Assembly (NCBI GenBank): GCA_003241695.1
Contig: QFPN01000009.1
Span: 115,455 to 179,454, forward strand
DNA length: 64,000 nucleotides
Source of the DNA: Ancylobacter novellus
Lineage (GTDB): Bacteria > Pseudomonadota > Alphaproteobacteria > Rhizobiales > Methylopilaceae
Reading direction: 5' to 3'
The notes under the pieces are model-generated. The model had not been told where the DNA came from. It saw nothing but the letters and a program-made list of their open reading frames with translations, and searched no databases. Made by a program: the position numbers and the translations under genes. This document shows, one piece after another, positions 37,759 through 46,577 of the stretch. Numbering within the stretch: the first letter of the stretch is position 1; each line of letters begins with the position of its first letter.

Positions 37759-38424
37759 ATGATCACCCACTCATCCTGCGCGCACCCCGCGCACCACGCG
37801 GACGACGCCGACCTGCTCGCGACCATCGAGGCTCACGAGATCGCCCTGTTTGCCCGCCGCGTCCGGCTTCCCCGCGGGGCGAAGCTCGACCTGCCGGGTC
37901 GGCACGGCTCTACGTTGGTGCTCGCCTCGGGAAGGCTCTCGGCCGAGACGATCACGTCCGACGGGCACGAGGCCTTCGCGGCCGACGTCGAGCCGGGTGA
38001 CGTGATCGGCGAGGCTTTCGCGTTCGAGCGCTGCGACACGCCGTTCGAGGTGGTTGCCGACGAAGCGTCCGAGGCCTGGTGCTTCGAGGCGCGCGACTTC
38101 GCGGCCGCGTTCGAGCGCCACCCAGCCTTCGCAAAGGCGGTGGTGCGCGCGATGTGCCGTCGGCAGTGCCGGACGCTTCAAAGGATGTCGGAGGTCATGA
38201 CCCTGCCGATGTCGGGCAGGCTGGAGGCCGAGCTGCTGAGGCTCGCGGCCTGCGACCCGTCCGGCCGCGCGATCGGGCGGCTGCCGACGCATCGGCAGAT
38301 CGCCTCGCGCATCGCGACGCAGCGGGAGGCGGTGACCAAGGAGCTGAGCCGCCTCGAACGACAGGGCGCGATCCGCAAGGAGCGATATGGCCTGAGACTC
38401 GTCGGGCCAAGCTGGAACACCTGA
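37759..38424 (+). CDS. Crp/Fnr-family regulator with CX3C motif (copy 1)
   Basis: The 221-residue regulator has a cyclic-nucleotide-binding-like barrel (about 35-115), a dimer helix with Cys133 and Cys137 (AMCRRQCRT), and a Crp-type winged helix whose recognition helix reads THRQIASRIATQREAVTKEL. It lacks the N-terminal Fe-S cysteine set of FNR and the cAMP pocket signature of CRP. A paralog in the copper island (50793-51464) keeps the CX3C and the recognition helix. It lies at the end of the czc block and upstream of a putative TGTGG-N6-CCACA site. It probably responds to metal or redox state through the cysteine pair (inference). Confidence 0.82.
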   Translation: MITHSSCAHPAHHADDADLLATIEAHEIALFARRVRLPRGAKLDLPGRHGSTLVLASGRLSAETITSDGHEAFAADVEPGDVIGEAFAFERCDTPFEVVADEASEAWCFEARDFAAAFERHPAFAKAVVRAMCRRQCRTLQRMSEVMTLPMSGRLEAELLRLAACDPSGRAIGRLPTHRQIASRIATQREAVTKELSRLERQGAIRKERYGLRLVGPSWNT

Positions 38425-38505
38425 ACTTGGGGCGGGCCAGCCCGGGGGAGGGCTGGCCCTGCGGCGCCGTCAGGGTTGGAGACCAAATGACGGCGCCGGT
38501 TCGGA

Positions 38506-38724
38506 TCAGCGCGCGATCCCGCGGCTGGGGTCATGGCGGTTGCTCGCCTCACGGTCAACGCTGCCGGTCCTCTCGCTGGACAGGAGGCTGAAGTCCGGCA
38601 CGCTGTCGTAGAAGTCGGCGCTGTCGCGCAGGTGCTGGTTCGTCGAGTTGGCGGGCCCGGTCCCGGCCGTCGCGGCCGCGACCGAGGACATTAGAACGAG
38701 GGCGGCGGCGATCATGGTCTTCAT
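38506..38724 (-). CDS. Small secreted protein, unknown function
   Basis: The 72-residue product has a clear signal peptide (MKTMIAAALVLMSSVAAATA) and a short hydrophilic mature part (NSTNQHLRDSADFYDSVPDF). AAGGGAG lies upstream of the ATG at 38724. It is divergent from the DUF411 gene and shares its regulatory region with two dyads. A second tiny secreted protein (51521-51775) stands in the same kind of arrangement beside a similar palindrome. Confidence 0.65.
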   Translation of the reverse strand: MKTMIAAALVLMSSVAAATAGTGPANSTNQHLRDSADFYDSVPDFSLLSSERTGSVDREASNRHDPSRGIAR

Positions 38725-38744
38725 CGTGGGTCACTCCCTTGTGG

Positions 38745-38810
38745 AAGCTCGTCTTGAGCTTGGGGCCACGATGCCGGGAGGCCCGGATTCGCCGGGTGGA
38801 AAGTCCCACA
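38745..38810. promoter_or_regulatory. Two dyads between divergent secreted-protein genes
   Basis: AAGCTC-GTCTT-GAGCTT (38745-38761) is a perfect inverted repeat. GGTGGAAAGTCCCACA (38795-38810) is a one-mismatch TGTGG-N6-CCACA palindrome matching sites at 51846-51861 and 61536-61551. Both lie in the 153-bp gap between the divergent genes at 38724 and 38878. They could serve the Crp-family regulator encoded 0.4 kb away. Confidence 0.5.
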
Positions 38811-38877
38811 TTAGCGGACAACTGGACGTGAGCCGCGCGTGTGCGAAGGTGGCCGGGAAAGAAGGAGGGCGACGCCC

Positions 38878-39339
38878 ATGACTATGGATCGCAGGACGTT
38901 CACGCTGCTGGCGGCCGGCGCCGCGCTGCTTTTCCCGGGCGGGGTCCGCGCCGCTCCGGCGATGACCGTCCACAAGGATCCGACCTGCGGCTGCTGCGAG
39001 GCCTGGGTCGATCACGTCCGCGCGGCCGGCTACGAGGCGCGGGTCGTCGAGGTCGCGGCCATCAACGCCGTAAAGGCGAAGCTCGGCGTGCCGCCGGGTC
39101 TGAGGTCCTGCCACACGGCCGAGATCGACGGCTACGTGCTCGAGGGCCACGTGCCCGCGGCTGCGATCGCGAGGCTGCTCGCCGAGCGCCCGAAGGTGCG
39201 GGGCCTCGCTGTGCCCGGGATGCCGATCGGATCGCCTGGCATGGAGGTCGAAGGCCGCGACTCCGAGACCTACGACGTGATGGCATTCGGCGACGAGCAG
39301 GAAAAATTCATGACGTTCAGAGGTGGCGATCCTGCGTGA
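38878..39339 (+). CDS. DUF411 periplasmic metal-binding protein
   Basis: The 153-residue product has a twin-arginine-like signal (MDRRTFTLLAAGAALLFPGG) and the DUF411 hallmark TVHKDPTCGCCEAWV with Cys37, Cys39 and Cys40, plus a later cysteine (RSCHTAEIDGY). DUF411 proteins (CopG in some copper clusters) are thioredoxin-like periplasmic proteins that bind copper through this cysteine cluster. It leads the cus block. AGGAGGG lies eight bases before the ATG at 38878. Confidence 0.9.
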   Translation: MTMDRRTFTLLAAGAALLFPGGVRAAPAMTVHKDPTCGCCEAWVDHVRAAGYEARVVEVAAINAVKAKLGVPPGLRSCHTAEIDGYVLEGHVPAAAIARLLAERPKVRGLAVPGMPIGSPGMEVEGRDSETYDVMAFGDEQEKFMTFRGGDPA

Positions 39340-39390
39340 ACGTCAGAGCGACGCCGCGACCATCAAGCGCTTCACAAGACGCCGCCACGG

Positions 39391-39765
39391 GTGCATGCTT
39401 ATAACGTGAGCCTGATCGCAGTGCTGAAACGTCTGACCTTTTTGCTGCTCGTCTTCGGCGTTGCTCTAGCGCCGCTGGGCGCGCAAGCGGGCTTTCGCGT
39501 CGGCACGACGTCTCAAGATGTGGCCACGGCGGAGACGATGGCGGAGGGCATGCCGTGTTGCCCAGACGAAGCCCCTCTTCGTCCAGCCTGTCCAAAGGTC
39601 TGCCCGCTGATGGCGGTCTGCATGACCGCAAGCATTCCAGCGACGCCCGAGTCCTCGACGCTCGGCGGCCGCTCGATTTTGGCGCTGGCGCAGCTCGTTC
39701 CGCTCGATGACCAGTCGCGTTCCGGACCTGTCGCCGGACCCCCCGCTAGACCGCCCCGTACCTGA
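39391..39765 (+). CDS. Small membrane-anchored protein with CC/C motif
   Basis: The 124-residue frame starts at GTG 39391 (another GTG at 39406 is equally possible; neither has a clear ribosome site). It has a hydrophobic helix (LTFLLLVFGVALAPLGAQAG) and an outer segment GMPCCPDEAPLRPACPKVCP followed by MAVC. Proteins of this kind, with one helix and a Cys/Pro segment, are common beside copper efflux genes. The role is unknown and periplasmic metal contact is inferred. Confidence 0.6.
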   Translation: MHAYNVSLIAVLKRLTFLLLVFGVALAPLGAQAGFRVGTTSQDVATAETMAEGMPCCPDEAPLRPACPKVCPLMAVCMTASIPATPESSTLGGRSILALAQLVPLDDQSRSGPVAGPPARPPRT

Positions 39766-39891
39766 CGCGAACTGCGGCGCGTAAGCGCTGCGCTGCGCGG
39801 AACTGACCCGCGCGGTTCATTGCCGTGGGCGCTCCTGCCCGCGGTGAACGCCCGCGACCTGCGGGCGCATGGCGCGTATGGAAATTGAACA

Positions 39892-40296
39892 ATGAATATC
39901 CGGTATCGGTGGCGTGCACCCGCCGCGACGCTTGCCGCTTTGCTGGCGATCAGCCCCATCGCCGCTCGGGCGGATTCCGACACTTACGAATTCCAGTTGA
40001 TCGACTCCAGTACGAAGGCTGGTGAGGGCGTGATCCTCGCGGCGCGTCTCATCAACAAGCGAAGCGGCAAGCCGGTGTCGGACGCCGTGATTTTCGCCTG
40101 GCGGATCGACATGGCGCCGGACGGGATGCCCACGATGACAGGCTCGCTCGAACCCCATACTTCGGACGAGCCCGGCGTCTACCGGTTCAAGGCGAATCTG
40201 ACGATGGAGGGGGCTTGGCGGCTTTCCCTGGCGGCTAAGGTTCAGGGAGAAAGCCAGACGATCGTTGGCCGCCCCTTGCTCCAGGTGCAGCCATGA
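39892..40296 (+). CDS. FixH/YtkA-like periplasmic protein
   Basis: The 134-residue product has a signal peptide (about 1-27, ending IAARA) and a beta-sandwich mature domain that reads like YtkA/FixH proteins: YEFQLIDSSTKAGEGVILAA, PVSDAVIFAWRIDM and PGVYRFKANLTMEGAWRLSL. This domain is often encoded directly before CusB-type adaptors in alphaproteobacteria and is thought to deliver or bind copper. It overlaps cusB by four bases. Confidence 0.8.
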   Translation: MNIRYRWRAPAATLAALLAISPIAARADSDTYEFQLIDSSTKAGEGVILAARLINKRSGKPVSDAVIFAWRIDMAPDGMPTMTGSLEPHTSDEPGVYRFKANLTMEGAWRLSLAAKVQGESQTIVGRPLLQVQP

Positions 40297-41711
40297 GGCG
40301 CGCCGTCGTCGTCTGCCTGCTTGTAGCCGGCGTGGCCGGGGCTGGCTACGCTGGGTTCAACCGCGGCTGGATTCCTGTTTCAGAAAATCTCTTTCAGAGG
40401 GCGGCGGCGCAGCCGGCTTCAGACGGCCGGATCCTCTACTACCGCCATCCGGATGGCGGCGCGGTGTACTCCGCGGGTCCGCGCGAAGCTGACGACGGAC
40501 GACCTTTTGCGCCGGTGCGCGAGGGCGAGGACGTCGGTTTCGATGCCAAGACCGGCGAGCCGACAGAGCCCGGAAGACGCGCTGTCGCCGTTGATCCGAA
40601 GCCGCAGAAGCCGGGCCGGATCCTCTTCTATCGCAACCCGATGGGGCTTCCGGATACGTCGCCCACGCCCAAGAAGGACTCGATGGGGATGGACTACATC
40701 CCCGTCTACGAGGGCGACGGTGAAGGATCGACGGTCAGCGTCGATCCAGGCAAGCGGCAGCGAAGCGGCGTCAGGACAGAAACGGTCTCAAGGCGTTCGC
40801 TGTCGGTTCCGGTTCGCGCCGCCGGCGTCATCCAGCTCGACGAGCGTCGCATTTCGGTCGTTGCGGTGCGCGCCCAGTCCTTCGTGAACAAGGTCGAACC
40901 GGTCACGACCGGCGACCGCGTTAAGCGTGGCCAAGTCCTGATGCGCCTGTACTCGCCGGAAGTGGCCGCGGCCGCTGCCCAATACCTATCGATCGTTGGT
41001 CAGCCGACCGCGGCCGGGAAAGCAGTCGTCGATGGCGCGCGGCGGCGACTGGAGAACCTCGACGTGCCAGACGCCGTCATCGACGAGGTCGAGCGGAGCC
41101 GGCGCGCGCCGCTCGATTTCGCGTGGACGTCGCCTCGCGACGGCGTGGTGCTCTCCCGGAAAGCCGTTGACGGCATGCAGGCGATGCCGGGCGAAGAGAT
41201 GTTCCGCATCGCCGATCTCTCATTGGTTTGGGCGGTCCTCGACATCCCTGAAGCCCAGCTGCCGCTGGTCGAAGCCGGACAGACGGTCACGGTGCGGCCC
41301 CGCGGCGCGACGACGGCGTACAAGGGGCGTATCACGCTCATCTATCCCGAGATCAACGTCGCGACGCGGACCGCGCGACTGAGGGTCGAACTCGCCAATC
41401 CGGACGGCGCCCTCAAGCCGGAGATGTATGTCGACGCCGACATCGAGACCGGCGCCGCGGCGGCGGTCTTGGCGGCGCCGCTGAGCGCGGTGATCGACAG
41501 CGGCGACCGGCGGGTGGCGCTCATCGAAAAGGGCGAGGGCAAGTTCGAACCGCGCGACGTTACGATCGGTCGGTCCGGCGAAGGGTATGTCGAAGTGCGA
41601 TCGGGACTCGCAGAAGGCGACAAGGTGGTGGTCGCGGCGAATTTTCTGATCGACGCCGAGAGCAATCTCAAGGCCGCGTTGAGCGGCCTTTCGGCGGGAG
41701 CGTCGCAATGA
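40293..41711 (+). CDS. cusB: CusB-like RND adaptor with heavy-metal-binding domain
   Basis: The 472-residue adaptor has an N-terminal helix (about 4-22) followed by two related segments (GRILYYRHPDGGAVYS near 48 and GRILFYRNPMGLPDTSPTPK near 108). The second ends in KKDSMGMDYIPVYEGD, the heavy-metal-binding domain of CusB proteins. Barrel-sandwich and beta-barrel domains follow (RGATTAYKGRITLIYPEINV). It couples CusA to an outer membrane channel and binds Cu or Ag. It overlaps genes on both sides by four bases. No cusC lies next to it; the TolC protein at 53369 could serve. Confidence 0.92.
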   Translation: MRRAVVVCLLVAGVAGAGYAGFNRGWIPVSENLFQRAAAQPASDGRILYYRHPDGGAVYSAGPREADDGRPFAPVREGEDVGFDAKTGEPTEPGRRAVAVDPKPQKPGRILFYRNPMGLPDTSPTPKKDSMGMDYIPVYEGDGEGSTVSVDPGKRQRSGVRTETVSRRSLSVPVRAAGVIQLDERRISVVAVRAQSFVNKVEPVTTGDRVKRGQVLMRLYSPEVAAAAAQYLSIVGQPTAAGKAVVDGARRRLENLDVPDAVIDEVERSRRAPLDFAWTSPRDGVVLSRKAVDGMQAMPGEEMFRIADLSLVWAVLDIPEAQLPLVEAGQTVTVRPRGATTAYKGRITLIYPEINVATRTARLRVELANPDGALKPEMYVDADIETGAAAAVLAAPLSAVIDSGDRRVALIEKGEGKFEPRDVTIGRSGEGYVEVRSGLAEGDKVVVAANFLIDAESNLKAALSGLSAGASQ

Positions 41712-44700
41712 TCGCCCGCCTCATTAGCTGGTCAGCGCGCAACGTGACGCTGGTCCTCATCGCCACCGCCTTCGCCGTGGCCGCCGGCCTCTATGCGTTG
41801 AAGACACTACCGCTCGACGCGATCCCGGATCTCTCGGACGTCCAGGTGATCGTCTACACCGAATATTCCGGGCAAGGCCCGCAGGTCGTCGAGGATCAGG
41901 TCACCTATCCGCTGACGACCGCGATGCTCACGGTTCCCAAGTCGAAGGTGGTCCGGGGTTTTTCGTTCTTCGGGGTTTCGTTCGTCTATGTGATCTTCGA
42001 GGACGGCACCGACCCGTACTGGGCCCGCTCGCGCGTGCTCGAATTCCTGAGCGCCGCCGCGTCGCGCTTGCCCTCTTCAGTGACGCCGACGCTCGGTCCT
42101 GACGCGACCGGCGTCGGCTGGGTGTACCAGTACGCGGTTCTGGCGAAGAACCTCACGCTCGCCGAAACCCGCTCCCTGCAGGACTGGCGGGTTCGCTTCG
42201 GCGTGTCCGGCGCCGGTGGCGTCGCAGAAGTCGCGAGCGTCGGGGGCTTCGAGAAGCAGTACAACGTCGTCGTCGATCCGCAGCGGCTGCGGACGCTTGG
42301 CGTTCCGCTATCTAAGGTTCGGGACGTCGTTCGCGGCGCGAACATGGACACAGGCGGCCGCACCGTCGAGCTTAGCGAGTTCGAGTTCATGGTTCGCGGC
42401 CGCGGTTACGTGAAGTCGCTCGCTGATCTCGAGAAAGCCGTGGTGAAGGCCGACGGCGGGGTGCCTGTCCTTCTCAAGGACGTAGCGCGCGTCGAACTCG
42501 GCCCGGACGAACGCCGCGGCGTCGCGGAGCTCAACGGCGAGGGCGAAGTTGCGAGCGGGATCGTGCTGCAGCGGTTCGGCGCCAATGCGCTCGAAGTAAT
42601 CGCGAACGCCAAATCGCGCATTTCGGAACTGATGCCGAGCCTGCCGTCAGGGTCCGAGATCGTGCCCGTCTACGATCGCTCGACGTTGATCGAGGCCGCG
42701 ATCGAGACGCTCAAGGGCACGCTGGTGGAGGAGAGCATCGTCGTCGCGCTGGTGACGATCGTCTTCCTGCTTCACGTCCGAAGCGCGCTGGTCGCGATCC
42801 TCATGCTCCCCGTCGGCATTCTGATCGCCTTCGTCGCGATGCGGGCGCTCGGCATCGGCGCGAACATCATGAGCCTTGGCGGCATCGCGATCGCGGTCGG
42901 CGCCATGATCGACGCGGCGATCGTCATGATCGAGAACGCGCACAAGCATCTCGAGCGTGCCCCCGAGGGCAAGCCTCGGATCGAATCCGTGATCGAGGCG
43001 GCGACGGAGGTCGGGCCCTCGCTGTTCTTCAGCCTGGCCATCATCACGGTCTCCTTCCTGCCGATCTTCACGCTCGAGAGCCAGGAAGGGCGCCTCTTCG
43101 GACCGCTCGCCTTCACAAAGACATTCGCGATGGCCGCCGCCGCGCTTCTGTCGGTGACGCTTGTGCCTGCCCTGATGGTTCTCTTCGTCCGGGGCCGGAT
43201 CATTCCCGAGGCGAAGAATCCGGTGAACAGGATCCTGATCGCGATCTACCGACCGATCATCCGTGGAGTCCTGAAGGCCAAAACCCTCACGCTCGCGCTC
43301 GCGCTCGCGGCGCTCGCGATCTCCGTATGGCCGGCGACGAGGCTTGGCAGCGAATTTATGCCTCCGCTCGACGAAGGCACGCTGATGTACATGCCGACGA
43401 CCCTACCGGGTCTGTCGATCACCAAGGCGGCCGAATTGCTCCAGATGCAGGACCGGATCATCAAATCGTTTCCGGAGGTCAAGACGGTCTTCGGCAAGGC
43501 CGGGCGCGCCGCGACGGCGACGGATCCCGCTCCGACCGAGATGTTCGAGACCATCATCAACCTCAAACCAAAGGCTGAATGGCGGCCCGGCGTCACGACG
43601 GAGAGCCTGAAGGCCGAAATGGATCGGGCGCTGCAGTTCCCGGGCGTGTCGAACGCCTGGACCATGCCGATCCGCGCCCGCATCGATATGCTGGCTACCG
43701 GCATTCGGACACCGGTCGGCGTCAAGATCTTCGGTTCCGACCTCGGCGAGATGGAGAAGATCGCAAAGCGCGTCGAGGCGGTCCTGAAAGGCGTGTCCGG
43801 GACCTCGAGCGCCTATGCGGAACGCGTGATCGGGGGCTACTACCTCGACATCACGCCCGATCGCGCGGCGCTCGCTCGCTATGGTCTGATGGTGAGCGAC
43901 GCGCAGGACGCCGTCTCCTCCGCTTTGGGCGGCGAGGCTGTGACCACCACGGTCGAGGGCCGTGAGCGCTACTCGGTCAATGTTCGCTATCCCCGCGACC
44001 TGCGCGATGATCCGGACGCGATCGGCCGCAACCTTCTCATCGCGCTGCCGAACGGCGGAACCGTGCCGCTCGGCGAGGTCGCCAGCATCGAGCGAACGCG
44101 GGGACCGACATCGATCCGAACCGAGAACGGCCAACTCGCGGTCTATGTGTTCGTCGACATCACGGGCCGTGACCTCGGAGGCTATGTCGCCGAGGCCCGG
44201 CGCGCAGTCGCGGATCAGGTCGCGCTGCCGACCGGCTACCAGATCGCCTGGAGCGGTCAGTTCGAATATCTCGAGCGAGCCGAAGCCCGACTGATGATCG
44301 TCGTGCCCGTGACGTTGATGATCATCTTCCTGCTGCTCTACCTCAATTTCCGCAGGCTGACCGAGACGTTGATCGTCATGCTGTCCTTGCCGTTCGCGCT
44401 CGTCGGCGGCCTCTGGCTGATGTGGTGGCTTGGCTTCAACCTGTCGGTCGCGGTCGCGGTCGGTTTCATCGCGCTCGCCGGCGTCGCCGCCGAGACCGGC
44501 GTAATCATGCTGATCTATCTCGATCACGCGCTCGAAGAGCTGAAGGCGCGGCGAGCGGCGCAGGGTCGGGTCTTCACCCGCGACGACCTCCACGACGCCA
44601 TCATGGTTGGCGCGGTCGAGCGCGTGCGGCCGAAGATGATGACCGTCGTCGCGATCATGGCCGGCCTGCTCCCGATCCTGTGGAGCACAGGCGCGGGGTC

Positions 44701-44875
44701 TGAGGTCATGCAGAGGATCGCGGTTCCGATGATCGGCGGAATGGCGTCCTCGACTGTCCTCACCCTTCTGGTCATCCCGGCCGTGTATGCGCTGGTGAAA
44801 GGCGTCGGCCTGGCGCGGTCCGATCCTGCGCGCGACGAAATCGGCGTCGGGGCGGCTCCGGCGAGCGGAGGGTAG
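41708..44875 (+). CDS. cusA: CusA-like Cu/Ag RND efflux pump
   Basis: This 1055-residue HME-RND proton antiporter begins LISWSARNVTLVLIATAFAV and shows AIPDLSDVQVIVYTEYSGQG, the CusA form of the first periplasmic segment. TM4 has LGGIAIAVGAMIDAAIVMIE as in Cu/Ag pumps, unlike the DFG pattern of the CzcA in this window. It exports monovalent Cu or Ag from periplasm and cytoplasm. It overlaps cusB by four bases. A gene remnant begins 9 nt after its stop. Confidence 0.94.
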   Translation: MIARLISWSARNVTLVLIATAFAVAAGLYALKTLPLDAIPDLSDVQVIVYTEYSGQGPQVVEDQVTYPLTTAMLTVPKSKVVRGFSFFGVSFVYVIFEDGTDPYWARSRVLEFLSAAASRLPSSVTPTLGPDATGVGWVYQYAVLAKNLTLAETRSLQDWRVRFGVSGAGGVAEVASVGGFEKQYNVVVDPQRLRTLGVPLSKVRDVVRGANMDTGGRTVELSEFEFMVRGRGYVKSLADLEKAVVKADGGVPVLLKDVARVELGPDERRGVAELNGEGEVASGIVLQRFGANALEVIANAKSRISELMPSLPSGSEIVPVYDRSTLIEAAIETLKGTLVEESIVVALVTIVFLLHVRSALVAILMLPVGILIAFVAMRALGIGANIMSLGGIAIAVGAMIDAAIVMIENAHKHLERAPEGKPRIESVIEAATEVGPSLFFSLAIITVSFLPIFTLESQEGRLFGPLAFTKTFAMAAAALLSVTLVPALMVLFVRGRIIPEAKNPVNRILIAIYRPIIRGVLKAKTLTLALALAALAISVWPATRLGSEFMPPLDEGTLMYMPTTLPGLSITKAAELLQMQDRIIKSFPEVKTVFGKAGRAATATDPAPTEMFETIINLKPKAEWRPGVTTESLKAEMDRALQFPGVSNAWTMPIRARIDMLATGIRTPVGVKIFGSDLGEMEKIAKRVEAVLKGVSGTSSAYAERVIGGYYLDITPDRAALARYGLMVSDAQDAVSSALGGEAVTTTVEGRERYSVNVRYPRDLRDDPDAIGRNLLIALPNGGTVPLGEVASIERTRGPTSIRTENGQLAVYVFVDITGRDLGGYVAEARRAVADQVALPTGYQIAWSGQFEYLERAEARLMIVVPVTLMIIFLLLYLNFRRLTETLIVMLSLPFALVGGLWLMWWLGFNLSVAVAVGFIALAGVAAETGVIMLIYLDHALEELKARRAAQGRVFTRDDLHDAIMVGAVERVRPKMMTVVAIMAGLLPILWSTGAGSEVMQRIAVPMIGGMASSTVLTLLVIPAVYALVKGVGLARSDPARDEIGVGAAPASGG

Positions 44876-44883
44876 AGACGATC

Positions 44884-44997
44884 GTGCTGTTCATGGTGTC
44901 GAAGTCGGTCGAATTCCTCCTGTCGCCGTCGAATGTGATCGGTCTGCTCGCCGTGCTGGGGCAGAGGACGCAACAGCCAAAGCCGACCTGCGGCTAA
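44884..44997 (+). pseudogene. Truncated 5' end of a YdcF/DUF218-type membrane gene
   Basis: A 37-residue frame (LFMVSKSVEFLLSPSNVIGL, then LAVLG) looks like the first membrane helix of YdcF/ElyC-type DUF218 proteins. It is then cut after LAVLGQRT and ends at a TAA. The rest of the gene is missing. An 8-bp inverted repeat (AACCGCAG 44997-45004 / CTGCGGTT 45016-45023) overlaps the stop. The break coincides with the start of the lower-GC insert, so an insertion probably removed the rest. Confidence 0.6.
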
Positions 44998-45028
44998 ACC
45001 GCAGCAGCAAGACGACTGCGGTTGAATG

Positions 45029-45047
45029 AATATCATGATATGATATT
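45029..45047. promoter_or_regulatory. AT-rich palindrome before the nucleotidyltransferase operon
   Basis: AATATCATGATATGATATT carries AATATCA at one end and its partial complement TGATATT at the other, and overlaps what could be a -10 region. It lies 25 bp before the ATG at 45072, which has a good AGGAG. The third gene of the operon encodes a DNA-binding protein that may use it. Confidence 0.6.
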
Positions 45048-45071
45048 ATCTTTCGTGGGATAGGAGAGAGC

Positions 45072-45617
45072 ATGCCGATTGAAGCTTCGACGGTGGATGA
45101 TCTCTTCGCCAAGATCGGTTCGGCGCTTCAAACGCCCGCAACGCTCTGCGTGATTGGGAGCACGCCCGGCATTGCCACGGGGCAGAAGGAGCGTCAGACC
45201 CCAGATATCGACGTATGGTTTGCTGGCTCTAGCTTTGACGTCGCAGAGCTATCTACAGTCTGTCGAAACATCGGTGTTCTCTACGATCCGAAAGGCGAAA
45301 TCGATCCAGATACGATATATATACAAATAATCAGGCCTGGTGTCGTTCAGCTTCCCAAGGATTTCGAAACAGAAACCATCGGAAGATATGGTCAGCTTAC
45401 GGTCATTATGCCAACCCCAGATTTGTTGGCTGCCGCAAAACTTGTTCGATCAAGCCCTGCTGATGTTCAGGACGTTGTCTGGTGGGTTAAACAGAGAGGA
45501 ATAGATCTCTCTGACATCGAGCTGGCCATTAAAAAGCTTCCTCGAGCATCTGACCGGGAGGCTGCTTCCGAGAATCTCGTTTTCGTTGAGCTAACGACTG
45601 GTCGAGGCCATAAATGA
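45072..45617 (+). CDS. Nucleotidyltransferase-fold protein (DUF6036-like)
   Basis: The 181-residue product has the minimal nucleotidyltransferase pattern: VIGSTPGIATGQKERQTPDI, then DVWFAG, giving a GS near residue 28 and D-x-D around 45. A later aspartate region is hard to place. GC content is well below that of neighbours and codon use differs, suggesting recent transfer. It leads a three-gene operon ending in a winged-helix protein, an arrangement seen in toxin-antitoxin systems of the nucleotidyltransferase type (AbiE and relatives). It overlaps the next gene by four bases. Confidence 0.65.
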   Translation: MPIEASTVDDLFAKIGSALQTPATLCVIGSTPGIATGQKERQTPDIDVWFAGSSFDVAELSTVCRNIGVLYDPKGEIDPDTIYIQIIRPGVVQLPKDFETETIGRYGQLTVIMPTPDLLAAAKLVRSSPADVQDVVWWVKQRGIDLSDIELAIKKLPRASDREAASENLVFVELTTGRGHK

Positions 45618-45901
45618 GCAGATCTCCAAGAGAGCTGTATGTTGCTGCGCTTGACGCGCTGCTACGCGGGAATACGGCTTCAGTCGCCCAGAGTCGTGAT
45701 TGGGAACTGCTCCGTGAAATATCTCGGCTGGCGACGTCGGATGCTCCAGTCGAACTGGCCGCGACAGATCCCGCGCTATTTCAAAGCTGGCGATCTGCAG
45801 TGACGCGTTTTCATCTGGCTGGATGGAGCGCCATGACGCCTGACCGGGTCGATCAGGTTGTTCGCCGAGTGCACGAAAAACAGCATGCCCCCGCTCTCTA
45901 A
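45614..45901 (+). CDS. Hypothetical small helical protein
   Basis: The 95-residue product (RELYVAALDALLRGNTASVA) is mostly helical, with no signal peptide and no recognisable domain. It overlaps the upstream nucleotidyltransferase-like gene by four bases and the downstream DNA-binding gene by 17. Its position between the two suggests it forms a complex with one of them; it could be part of the toxin or antitoxin. Confidence that it is a real gene is good because of the coupling. Confidence 0.6.
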   Translation: MSRSPRELYVAALDALLRGNTASVAQSRDWELLREISRLATSDAPVELAATDPALFQSWRSAVTRFHLAGWSAMTPDRVDQVVRRVHEKQHAPAL

Positions 45902-46142
45902 GTCGGAGCTCATCCTAAAGGCCCTCACAAATCGAAATATCGAACTCATTCGTATTATCAACCGAGAGGAGCCTGAAAGCGTCGCGGAGCTAGCTAGACT
46001 AGCGAACCGGTCTCAATCAAACGTCTCAAGATCTCTGTCTTCATTAGTAGATCTTAATATAATAAGATTGGAAGGGAGGCGACCAAAGCGCCCTGTATTA
46101 AATGTGCCATCCGTAAGCATCAGATTTTTTGAAATAATTTGA
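45885..46142 (+). CDS. Winged-helix DNA-binding protein (MarR-like)
   Basis: The 85-residue protein contains a winged helix: IELIRIINREEPESVAELAR, LANRSQSNVSRSLSSLVDLN and the wing IIRLEGRRPKRPVL. It is probably the repressor of this operon, acting on the palindrome at 45029-45047. The ATG at 45885 is chosen because the longer frame (from 45858) adds residues that do not fit the fold. It overlaps the preceding gene. Confidence 0.75.
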   Translation: MPPLSKSELILKALTNRNIELIRIINREEPESVAELARLANRSQSNVSRSLSSLVDLNIIRLEGRRPKRPVLNVPSVSIRFFEII

Positions 46143-46577
46143 ACTAGACAATATTGGGCGATATTTCAATCATCGCCGATGTGGAGAACCAGAGCAGATT
46201 GTCATTCTCATCCGGAGCCGATCGGACGCACCCTTCATCGCGCTGCTTACGCAGCGCCTTCGATCCTCGACGCTTTACTTCAGATAGCAGCTTCCGATCG
46301 CGAGCGTCGTCGCGGCTAGCGAGATGACTCTCTGGGCAAGCACTCGAGACGTCATAGGCCGAGCCGCGTCAGCGATCTCCCGCGATAGAGCACGCGTGAG
46401 TTCGCCGGTCCCGAAAATGCCTCGGCAGGGCGTCTTTGGAAACTGATCACAGGATGCGTTTGATGCATAAAACAGAAAAATGTGAGCTATATCAATTTCG
46501 CGAAATTAGTATAATCGGCTTGTCCAGTGGATTCAAAATCGTTATATTAATCTCGCGAAAATAGTATAGCGAAAGCC
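46143..46577. other. 435-bp gap with hairpin and paired TCGCGAAA repeats
   Basis: No complete gene was seen. A hairpin GCGCTGC-TTAC-GCAGCGC (46240-46257) follows the winged-helix gene. Two 18-bp direct repeats, TTTCGCGAAATTAGTATA (46496-46513) and TCTCGCGAAAATAGTATA (46551-46568), differ at two positions and lie exactly 55 bp apart before the next gene. The second ends 9 nt before its ATG. They look like paired operators. Confidence 0.6.

Noticed and set aside
46302..46514. Minus-strand frame in the gap between the winged-helix gene and the GSU2403-type gene
   Set aside because: Its only ATG would give a 26-residue peptide; no start codon supports the longer frame and no similarity was recognised.
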